From Symsagittifera roscoffensis (lineage: Eukaryota > Xenacoelomorpha > Acoela > Convolutidae): a stretch of DNA of 64,000 nucleotides. A program made the position numbers and the translations under genes. Positions 54,521-64,000 of the stretch are shown here, one piece after another (position 1 is the first letter of the stretch; each line of letters opens with the position of its first letter). The notes beneath the pieces were generated by a model, which saw only the letters and a list, made by a program, of their open reading frames with translations, made no database searches and had not been told where the DNA came from. The stretch lies in the NCBI RefSeq assembly GCF_963678635.1, contig NC_087063.1:41058759-41122758 (forward strand), given 5' to 3'.

Positions 54521-56870
54521 TTAGTCAATTATTAACTGGTTTAAATTCTTTCTAAAAACTACAGGTTCTTGAAAAAGATTATAGCCGGGCAAATCGTTTG
54601 ATCTCGCGAAGCTGCTTGACATTTCTGCGACACGGTGAAAGTAATTTTCACAAAGTTTTCTCCGTGTTATCATTGGCATTCTCAGAATTTTTTTGTTTCT
54701 CGTTCGATTTGAATCAGGGTCATTGTCGATAGTCTTAAAATCAAAAAAGTTTATCGGCAACTCATTATTAAGAATGTTATTCAACAAATTAAATCGTTTT
54801 TAAATAAAGTCAGTGAAACTGGTAACAGTTTGTTTTGTATTCAAATAGAAAACATAATCCTCATCATTCAATTCATGTTTTTTGTTACACGTTTTTATGC
54901 ATCGTCATTGAAAATTTTTTGTTCATTCACTGTGGTTTTTGGTCTCAAACTAAATTAGAGATGCATAAAAAAATATAGATAAAATGCAACTTTTAAAAAG
55001 CAAAACCCGAACAAAGCTATTCAGTGAATTTGGCGAAGATCTTCTGACGTAATTAAATTGCATGTTTGCTTTAGTAAGCCTTTCGGTGATGTGGTATATC
55101 TATGACATTTTGAAATTGCACCAAACACCAAGCTCTTTCATCGTGTCTTTCACAACTATTTACTCGCCATCAAAAGATAAAAGATCGCTTAAAGGGTATC
55201 GCTTGTTTGCTTTTTGAAATCAAGTTTGTCCAAATTTGTCAAAATTGAAGTCAATTCTGTTTTCTGCTGCCCAGGTTATTACATAGTTTAACTCTGTTTG
55301 AACCAAAGAAACGCCAAATCAATTTCCAATAATTTTTGTATGGTCAGCATATGAAAATGAAGGGTTGTCAAAAATTTATAGCATGTGTATATTTAAAGAA
55401 AATAAGAACACTGCGAAAACCGATCCTCGTCGACCACCAATTGTTATATTGCGGGAAAGAGTCAAAGTATTAGGAGGAAAAACTATTTGTTTTCTGAATG
55501 TGAGATAAGATGCAAAAAATTGAAGAAAATTTGGTCGAAGCCTATTTTGGCAAGCTTGTATAAAAAGATGTTATGGCTATTAGAGTCGAAAGCTTTTGCA
55601 ATATCTAAAATTAGCGTGAGAGGTGCAATATCTAAAACTAGCGTGCAATATCTAAAACTCGCGTGAGAGCTTGTTCTAATTTCTGGAATAATCCAGTACA
55701 ATATAAGTCACAGTCGAATGATGTTTTCTAAATCCATGTTGATTTTTACACAACTTTTTATGAATGAACCCTTTCATCTTGTTATATAAAACTCGTTCAA
55801 ACATATGGCGAGTGCAGGGAGTATTGAAATGGGCCTCTAATTTTCAATGTTCATTCGAGAAGTTTTTTTGTGAAAAGTATTAACGTGTGCTATTTTCCAG
55901 ATATCTGGAAACTGTTTAACTATGGAATTAAAAAGTTCAAAAATTTCATTCAAATAGAACTGTATTAAGAAAATCAATATGTTAGGAGATATACCATCAA
56001 CTGAATTTGTTCATGATTTGCATATACTCAATTCCTTAAGAATCTTTTTATAGCATAACGAAAGTATCTGATAAGTAAATTCCTGGAAAAATACTTTCGC
56101 TTAGAACAATCAATGGTTCATTGTTTATTTTAAACACAGATGCAAAAAACTCGTTTAAAACCTCACAGATCGCAAATTAAGAGCATAAACTGGTATTTTT
56201 GCATGACATTTTTTTGGGTACTTTTGCCTTTCCATTCATTGATCTGAAAATTTGTAGGTCATTTTTAAATCGAAGACTTTAAAAGTAAAGGGTTTGGTCT
56301 AGTTATCAAGAATCATTCAATTCTTGCTTGCAGCGTTCAACTTTCTCGTAAGAATAATTTTGTTTCAATGCCGTCTGAAGACAGTTTTCAGCATTTATTG
56401 AGTGTGATGACATCCAATGGGGAGCTTTAGAGCAACGAATTGTCTTGTCTTTTTTGAAATATATTTGTTAACGGCTTCATAATGCAACTCAAAGAATGTT
56501 TCAAGAGTTCTGTTTGCATCATTCATGCAATGAGGTCTGTTGTTCAAGAAAAACAAACACAATGACTCGGAGTCTGCTTTACGGATACAGTGACGGCTTA
56601 AAATATCTGTTTCCTTTCAATTTCAAATGCTATTTGACAGGGAAAACAGGATGATCCGAGAAGCTTTGGTTTTTTCGAATTTATGAGATAAAAAAGGATT
56701 GTCTGTTAATTATACGTCTCACTAAAAAAATCTTTATCTGTCATTAAGTCAAGATTGAACTTCGCAATTGATTTCAAAAAACTGGATTCACGTTGGTCAT
56801 CACTTGATAAACTATTCCAATCAGCTGAAATTAAGTTCAGATCGCCGCATAAAACAAACCCTGTGCGTTG
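54521..56870 (-). mobile_element. Decayed non-LTR retrotransposon (endonuclease and RT)
   Basis: Reading the minus strand from high to low coordinates, an endonuclease piece (FVLCGDLNLISADWNSLSSD, the GDxN motif of APE-type LINE endonucleases) lies at about 56860-56755. An RT block follows (ILDIAKAFDSNSHNIFLYKL at about 55610, then a GSVFAVFLFS piece). Next come a SYADHTKII remnant of the YADD catalytic box with its second Asp changed, WAAENRIDFNFDKF, and finally a terminal FHRVAEMSSSFARSNDLPGY block (ORF at 54787-54521). Frameshifts and stops occur throughout, so it is long dead. It is LINE of Jockey/CR1-like type; the clade is not determined. Confidence 0.7.
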
Positions 56871-56917
56871 TGTTCAAGTTTTACTATTTTAACGTTGAGT
56901 TGTTTGTTCACTTAGTA

Positions 56918-57031
56918 CTTTGGGAGAGCTCGGAAAATCAAAACAGTCGACCTAAAAAAAGGTCCGAAAAATTTTCAAAATGTTTTGAAAAACCGCCCAC
57001 CCCAGAAAAATTTCTGTGCACGCCACTGGTG
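56918..57031. mobile_element. Family X fragment
   Basis: TTTGGGAGAGCTC, GTCGACCTAAAAAAAGGTC and a CACGCCACTGGTG end match the right third of family X copy 1. It lies at the upstream edge of the LINE remnant. Confidence 0.55.
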
Positions 57032-59922
57032 AATTAAATTTAAAAATGAAGGCATTGTTCGAGTCCAACAAATTTGTTAAAATTCTAAGAGTAGATCAAT
57101 TATTTCGTCAAGAACAAAAACAATTGAGCTAAAAGGTTGACAAAACCAGTGAACATGAAAATTCTTAGTAGTCAAAACAGAAGGCGTTTATTTGTTTTTA
57201 AATCAAATTTCGATGTGTGGAAAACAGTTCCTTACGATAACAGCATAAGTTCAACTCGATATAAAAAATCCAATTGCTGAGTATGCTCAAGGCCAGCGGC
57301 TTGTTAAATCAGTGATAGGTTATTCAACCTCGTTAACATTTGTTGAACCAATTTTTTTTTGTAAACAGTTTGGCATGAGCTGTAATAAGAATAATTCAAC
57401 TACTGGCTAATTTAGTTTTACGAAGACAACTATGAAACGTGTTTAAAAAAAATGAAAAAATAGCTTTTGGAATTCTCGTAATTACAGCAGCGCAATCAAT
57501 TTTTTAGACCTGCTGATGAATATGGAGCCAAACAGGCCAATATTTGCACGCTTGATTTGCATATTTTGAACAGGGAGGCCGGTATTTGTGAATGTAGCAC
57601 AGAAATGTTCCGATACCTTTAAAAAAATACAAATAAAAAAATTCTGTATTTTCTGTAGTGTCGTTGTTTTTGTGCGTGCTATGATGAGAGAACTATAAAA
57701 ACGCGTACAAAAAATAGTGAAATAGAAATAAACGACATAATATTCACCAAAAAACGACAAAAAAGAACGAAAAAAATCAAAAATTGATTAAGTATTTGTT
57801 CTTTTTTGCACAAAATGTTTTCATTTTTTCAGAATAATTTTATCACCAAGGAAATGCTAGAAATGAAGCCGCCCCAAATAGTTTTTTGACAGTTAAACCA
57901 TTTTTTTTCTCGCTAAAATGACCAATTTTTATACAACGAACGTGACTCAATCGAGTTATTTACACGAAATTAGACTGAAGCTCGAAAATTTCAAATAATA
58001 TTTTCTTAACACTTGCATTTTTTTGCGAATCGAGACTGAAAAAAATTTATTATGATGTATCACTCGACGAATACCAAAAATTGTTTGTGGTACCTGATTT
58101 TGCGTAGGTTACTGTTGTTTGAGGTTGCTGTTCTATGAGGTTGTTTGAGTTTGTTTGAGGTTCCTGATTTTGAGAAAAAGAAAACATAACCAACGGAGAG
58201 TTGGAAAAAAATCATGAAAAAAGAAGAATTAGAAAAATAAAACTAATTTTTTTGAATAAATCTCAGTCTTCGATTTTCAATGCGAAAGTGAATGGCTTCA
58301 AAGCTCTTTGAAATTCAGGACGAGTTTATGATTGAGAATTTTTTGATAAAAACGAACTCTATTTTAGAAAACTGGATCAATAGGTGAAGTTTTTGTTCCG
58401 TAATCTGGAAATTAAATTCCACTTTGGAAACTAGAAGTCCATCACATATATTTTTTATTTTAACATTTTTGCTGTTCGATAGTGGAACTTGCCTTTTTTC
58501 AGCAATGGAAATAAAGTGAACTTGAAAAAGCAAAAATCAAACTGCGAAAAATTAAATTTAAACTTGAACGGAACTGACTTTATCCTAAAAAAAATATATA
58601 CATCCACAAAAAAATCACCATGAGTCAATTCACAACGTCTGTGACCCTTAAAAAACTAAAATACACCCGAATACAAAGGTTCCCCCTATTTTCAACAGAC
58701 GGAACAAGTAGAAATGTCAAACAAATTAGGAATTGTTTGTTGCAGGACTGGTGAAGATTTTGAAAAAAGTAAAATTTCGGGTGAGCTGAGTAGCTTTCTG
58801 TTTACGTCTCTTGGTTCTTCTTTATGTCCTTGAATTTCTTGCTAATTAAAAGTAAAACTAACAAAAGCCATGAAATTTGTTTGTGTCTTCTTATTACAAC
58901 TGCTTCTGGCTTCCAAAAAACGCATGGTCAGCTTGTTAACAAAATTAGTTTAGTTAAAGCACCTTAAAAGTTGAAAACTCAAGTTCTTCTCATAAAATAT
59001 GTTAATGGGAACTATAGGCGTTTTGAAACTGCGATGTTCATTTCACGATAAACTAGAAAAATTTTTGTGACCGGACCTTTCAGTACTCTAGTTCATGGCT
59101 AGGTCAAAGTGAGGAAAATATCTGCTCTTATCATCCTGAACAATCACCTCTAGACCTCTAGATCGGTCTACAGGACATGTTGTCTTCTTCAGTTTCATGT
59201 GGCGTTTTAATGAATAATGTAAAGTCAGTCAGAGGTAAATTAAATTATGCAGACTCTGTTTCCGGTATACTATGAACTTTCCTTATTGCCTCAGAAAGCT
59301 TTTTTATTTGTTATCTTCTGTTTTGTGAATATCAAACACAAAACGCAGCAGGATGTACAAAATTTGCGTTTTTCATTATTCATGATTTCTATCAACTTGG
59401 ATTCATTTGATTTTTCAATTAACTCTTCTGTGATTTGAAAACTTTGATTGATTAAGATCGGCCTTTGATGCAAAAAAGGATGGTCACTTTAAAATAGCAT
59501 TTGGCTTTAATAGCTTTAAAAGATCAATTGCTTACAAAACACATGCTGAAATGACATACTGCGGTGTCAGAATAGCTGTTTTACTTTCTGCAGATTACAT
59601 TTTTAGAATTGGGCTAGGAAATTGGTTGTTCAGTTCTTTTTTACCAATGTTGATTAGGAAAAATTTTAATTTCATTTCCTCTTTTTTCCCAGTTTTAGCT
59701 TAATTATATTACAGGTCAAACTTGAAGTGGTTATTTTATCTTAAGACAAGAGGCTTTCAAAGACTTGGCATAGGAAGAAAAAAAATAGGAAATCCTGTTT
59801 TGGATTAAAAGCATTCCAGGGAAATTAGAAATTCTCACTAAATTTCTCATAAATTGCTAAATGATATTTAAATGCCTGTTACATTATTTGTAATGGGCAA
59901 AACTAAATTGCGATCAAAATGT
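57032..59922. other. Unassigned, probably intron of the AMPK gamma gene
   Basis: No exon recognised on either strand. A signal-peptide-like 27-codon frame at 58870-58953 (MKFVCVFLLQLLLASKK) is noted without support. The next AMPK gamma exons were looked for on the minus strand (an RxPVID-like CBS motif) and not found. Confidence 0.4.
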
Positions 59923-59943
59923 TTAGAAAAAAAAACGCCCTAC

Positions 59944-60834
59944 CTTTTTAAGGTTCCCAATTTTGATCTTGGAAAACTTCTCGAAGTTCACATCTAATGC
60001 CATCTGGTGTCTGTTCAGCAAGGCTTCTATGAAATCAGTAACTGTCATCATACCATCATAATTTAAACTTTCGCTATTCCATACAGGCGCGGCTCTCAAA
60101 TTGTTGTGAAATAATGCAAGAAACGCCTTCGAAATTGGAAGTTTTGAATCCAAAATGATCACTTTTGAGCTTGTGTTGATAAGTTCTTCACACCTGTGAC
60201 CTTCAAGTAAAGTCGTGAAGAAAAACTTTTTCAGTGGTGATTGTTTGTGATTGGTTAGAAAGGATCTGATTTCATCGTGACTTTGCCCTTGGTTCGACCT
60301 GACTAAACTTAGGGTTTTGTGAAGGCTTTCTTTAGAACGGGAATAATTTCTGGGATCTAGAAATTGATTGGATAGTCGATTTAGCCGATCATCAATATTG
60401 ATCGATCTCGATCGTTTTCTCTGAGTGCCTGATGCACCCTCGACCGATAAAAAATGAGAGTCCAAATAATTGTTATCTTTTTTCGCTCGATTTCTTGCTT
60501 TAAGTTTTGATTTAGTGAAGGGTAAATTTAATAGTGGAGCAGTGTTTTCAGAGGGACTAGATCCTTCTGATATTCCCTCAGTTGCCGAAGATTCTTTCGA
60601 GCTCAGGCCAATTTTGGCATCATTCAAGGTCAACTCTGGAGGCCGCAAACTCTTTGTATATTTTTTGTTCTTACTCAACTTTTTGTCGTCCTGGTCCAAT
60701 TTATTTTCGTTTGTGGTGTGATGAAAAGCTTTCCGAATCTTGCCACTCAAATGAACCGTGAAATGTTTTCGCCTTGTTGGCGTGTTTGCGCCTGAGTTAC
60801 TCTCCGAGTTTGAATCAGCCGCTTCCGATGACAT
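59944..60834 (-). CDS. PRKAG2-like: AMP-activated protein kinase gamma subunit, first coding exon
   Basis: 297 codons from ATG at 60834 to a donor AAAAAG|GTAGGG. Residues 1-200 are Ser/Lys/Arg-rich and low in order, as in the long N-terminal extensions of animal gamma-2/gamma-3 type subunits. From about 205 the first CBS repeat starts: HRCEELINTSSKVIILDSKL, PISKAFLALFHNNLRAAPVW, YDGMMTVTDFIEALL, then a KIKIGNLK linker. These match the KAFFALVTNGVRAAPLW and GMLTITDFI region of gamma subunits. The protein is the AMP/ATP-sensing regulatory subunit of AMPK. The exon ends inside the CBS1-CBS2 linker, so the rest must be encoded further along the minus strand. I could not find those exons in this window. 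The start is the first Met in the frame. Confidence 0.85.
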
Positions 60835-63060
60835 GTGAATAGATGAAGGTGAAAGAGGCTCAGCTTGAGGAGAAAAAGAACTGAATTAGGAAATGAGAGG
60901 ACCAATTTGGGAGCAAATTCGCAGAAATTTTCAGGGTATCTGGAGTTTTCGAGACTAATAAAAAATTTCAGAATGGAAACGAATTAAGGAAAGGTATGTG
61001 AAGGCCAGAATACGAAGACAAAAAGCTGTATTAATGTTAAAGTATCTCTAAAAATACTTGGAAATCAGTGGAGACAATTTATAAGCTGAAACGTCGATAA
61101 TGTTTGTGAAGTGTTACTTTTTCTTCATTTTCGATAAAAGTTTATTTAAGTTTGCCGTTGGCTTACCTACTTTTTTGTCATTTGGTATCAACAGGAAATA
61201 AAGCGAATATATTTTTCATAAATATGTCACCACAGAGGTATATATTTAACGCTTTCAATGGCTGTATTATGTTGGAAATATGAAAAATGTTAAGGCAGAA
61301 AAATTAAAGTGATTTTGCGAGTTGCTTACCTTTGAGCTCTAATGTACGGTTAAAAGGAAGGCGCAAACATGCACTTATGAAAATGTTTCATTTAACACGC
61401 AGAAGAAAAAACAGCGCTGCTGAAAGATTGACTCTCATAATTTTGAGTTGAAGAATAAATTTTTGAATAATCTAATTACACGGGTATAGATAGTAGCTTG
61501 GTATAGCTGAAACGTGAAACCAAACCTAAACACAAGGATATTGATTGTTCTACCAGGTTAAAGTCTGATTTTTTTGTCTTGGCAGGTAGGGAGTGGTGGT
61601 ATAAATAGACTAATTGGCGCTAAATCAGGGCCGAAACAACTGCTCTCGATAGATGTGCATGGCAACAGGAACAGTTTTTGTAACCAGTCTACAACCAATT
61701 ACAAATAGCAGAAGTGAACAAATTTATACAAGGATGCGGTGAGATTTTTTAAATTGGGTTATGCAATAAAGAATCCGGTATGAATACAAAATCGAAATTG
61801 GTAAGTACTGAAGTGAAGTAACTGATTCGAGTGGCAGCTTAGCAATTAATCGTAATAAAAATCTGATGCAAAGCAGTAATTTGCGTGTTTTTGCTCTAAT
61901 AGTCACTGAAATGAGCAAGAGAGAACTGAACCGATGCTTCAAAGCAATGTAAAAACTAATCATTTTGTTTGACAACAAAAAATGACATCTTAGCCGGTCG
62001 TTTAAATAACTTTCGAAAAACTCAGTATTTCTAAAATTTAGATACTGGTAAGGAAACGCGTGAAGGACACCTCTATCTAGATTGCATAGATTCGTTTTCA
62101 ACCAACTAGCTATACAAGTAATTCGATACACCTGAGGACAAAAAAATAAAACACAAAATTAAGAATTTGGAAACTGAATAAAATACAGGAAACACTTTCC
62201 CAAAATAAGTCGAGCTAAATTCCCTAAAATTTTAACTGATTTTAATTACGAAGAAAGTGAGCTATTTTGCCGAAAAGCAAAGCTATTCTGACTGAATTAC
62301 TTTCCGAAGTTGAAGACTGCTTTGCTGAAGATTGATTGAATCAGACAAATTCAGTCTCAGATTGAATTACCACAGAGTTCGAGATAATTTTCCCTTTTCT
62401 TATCTGTTTATCAACATTAATAATACGCACTTGGGAAGATTTGGGTGGCATTTTGAGTGAATTTTTATTTGAACTAGGAATGCTGCTGCATAAAAACGTC
62501 ACTTTACGACCTGGAGTAAACTTCTTTTAAATGCATCAGAGATTTCAGTTTGCATGAGTAATCAAATTGTCTCTTTTACTTCACCGGCAGGAAGAAACGG
62601 AAACAGTTTGGCAAGGCGCAGTTTTGTAAAAATTGAATTAGCATAACATTGAAGCCCAATTTGTTTGCCAAACTTTTTTTTCGGCTTAGATCATATATTT
62701 CTCAAATAGCTTAATTTTTTTTCCAAATAAAAATGTTTTGAATGAAAATGATGCGAAATACCCAAAACGTCAGCAAAAATGCACTCGTTATTCAAGATGC
62801 CAACTACAGAAACAATAGGAAAGAGAGTCACTTGACCGAGTACTAAATTAAAGCATCCGAGATTTCATTAAGATCCCGTTTTTTGTGGTGATTACGATCC
62901 AGTTTTTGATTTATTTGCTTCTTTATCATCAAAACTCTCAAAATATTTTTCCAAGACATTGCTTGACTGCTTTGTTGACTTTAATGGTAGTGCATTTGCT
63001 ATGTTAAACTCAAAAATTTGCTTTTAGGCTCAGGAAGTCTAATAGTAGAAGAGTGAGCAG
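60835..63060. other. Upstream flank of the AMPK gamma exon, no gene recognised
   Basis: AT-rich sequence; no conserved frame. A plus-strand TATAAATAG at 61600-61608 is followed by no recognisable gene. The minus strand upstream of the AMPK exon presumably holds its 5' UTR or promoter, but no clear element is seen. Confidence 0.4.
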
Positions 63061-63061
63061 A

Positions 63062-64000
63062 AGTGCGGGGGGGGGGGTCCCGGCGGTCCCCCATGTTTTA
63101 ATATAGGGAATAGATTTCCGGGACCGCTGGTTATGTATGAGGATAGAAAATAGGTTTCCCAATGTTTTGGGATGGGGATTAGAAACGGTAAGGTTTCAGT
63201 GTGATGGTATGAGACTGGTAAAAAAAACGGTGTTTTTTGGTTTTCTCTAGTTTTTTTTCAAAAATCTGGGCGCATGGTATGTAATTGGTGAGCATCATTG
63301 GTGTATTACGTGTAGATTGCGGAATGAAAGTAATATGTTTTTTTTTCACGATTTTAGCCCATATTTTAAGATAGAGAATAGATTTCCGGGACCACTGGTT
63401 ATGTATTAGGATAGGGAATAGGTTTCCCAAGGTATTAGGATTGGGATTAGGAATGGCATGGTTTCAGTGTGAAGGTGAGATAATCGTAAGAAAAATGGTA
63501 TTTTTGGTTTTCTCTAGTTTTTTTTACGAAAATCTTGGCGCGCGGTTCGTAATCGGTGAGCATCATTATGTATTACGTGTAGATTGCGGAATGAAAATAT
63601 TTTTTTTTTTCACGATTTTGACCCATGTTTTAAGATAAGGATGAGATTTCCGAGACCGCTGGTTATGTATTAGGATAGGGAATAGGTTTCCCAAGGTATT
63701 AGGATTGGGATTAGGAATGGTATGGTTTCAGTGTGAAGGTGAGATAATGAAAAGAAAAATGGTATTTTTGGTTTTCTCTAGTTTTTTTAACGAAAATCTT
63801 GGCGCGTGGTTCGTAATCGGTGAGCATCATTATGTATTACGTGTAGATTGCGGAATGAAAATATTATTTTTTTTTCACGATTTTGACCCATGTTTTAAGA
63901 TAAGGATAAGATTTCCGAGACCGCTGGTTATGTATTAGGATAGGGAATAGGTTTCCCAAGGTATTAGGATTGGGATTAGGAATGGTATGGTTTCAGTGTG
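63062..64000. repeat. Tandem satellite, period about 265 bp, runs off the window
   Basis: The word GATTTCCGGGACCGCTGGTTATGTAT recurs at 63113, 63381, 63645 and 63910 (spacings 268, 264, 265). Each unit also has GGTTTCAGTGTGAAGGTGAG, TTTTTGGTTTTCTCTAGTTTTTT and TATTACGTGTAGATTGCGGAATGAAA. The first unit is the most diverged. Repeated short open frames across units are not genes. The left edge is a poly-G run at 63068. Confidence 0.9.

Noticed and set aside
58870..58953. Short frame MKFVCVFLLQLLLASKK as a signal-peptide exon
   Set aside because: It looks like a leader, but the frame ends after 27 codons, no matching downstream exon was found, and a hydrophobic stretch is common in AT-rich DNA.
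61599..61610. TATAAATAG as a promoter
   Set aside because: On the plus strand with no recognisable gene downstream, in AT-rich sequence where such words are expected by chance.
63441..63938. Repeated 65-77 aa open frames with near-identical protein
   Set aside because: They fall once per unit of a 265-bp satellite and lack any domain; the similarity comes from the tandem repeat.
1..64000. CRISPR arrays, operons, tRNA or rRNA genes
   Set aside because: Splice sites, metazoan gene families and eukaryotic transposons show an animal genome. No regularly spaced repeat-spacer array was seen, and no complete tRNA or rRNA was recognised.

Overview
This is an animal (metazoan) nuclear sequence: AT-rich, with short spliced genes, canonical GT-AG introns and dense transposons. 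Three host loci can be named. Two are apolipoprotein D-like lipocalin genes on the plus strand: gene A, exons between 5210 and 26289, and gene B, 52171-53678. The third is the first coding exon of an AMP-activated protein kinase gamma subunit on the minus strand (60834-59944). The species cannot be told from the sequence.

Two copies of one giant LTR retroelement take up more than half of the window. Copy 1 (10063-25190, 15.1 kb) has 410-bp LTRs that I read as identical and a 4-bp target duplication (ATAC). It sits inside exon 2 of lipocalin gene A and breaks that gene. Copy 2 (28494-47313, 18.8 kb) has a CAAG duplication, LTRs that differ at about a dozen positions, and several stops and frameshifts, so it is older. 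Copy 1 lacks about 3.8 kb between the primer-binding site and mid-gag. The two copies together show a complex, retrovirus-like layout: LTR, PBS, leader, ORF A (basic), ORF B/extended gag, Gag-Pro-RT-RNase H-Integrase in one frame (Ty3/gypsy order), two small membrane ORFs (E1, E2), ORF C (about 378 codons with no Met), a glycoprotein gene resembling chuvirus-type class III envelopes, ORF D (601 aa, unknown), a short 3' intron, and the 3' LTR. Consecutive downstream genes overlap by ATGA or by 13 nt. This element is the most interesting system in the window.

The rest is transposon-rich. Positions 1-5200 hold MITE copies, a partial duplicate of lipocalin exon 1 and diverged repeats. Intron 1 of gene A (5463-9866) is a nest of about 200-bp hAT-like MITEs (families Y and Z) with 8-bp target duplications, several inserted in one another. 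Positions 26.4-28.5 kb and 47.3-50.8 kb have no recognisable gene. A TA-flanked 813-bp inverted-repeat element with internal minisatellites lies at 50784-51596. A decayed non-LTR retrotransposon (endonuclease plus reverse transcriptase, minus strand) covers about 54.5-56.9 kb. The right edge (63.06-64.0 kb) is a tandem satellite with a period of about 265 bp that runs out of the window.

Family names X, Y, Z, W and V and ORF letters are local labels used only here. Assignments rest on reading the sequence by eye; no database search was run.
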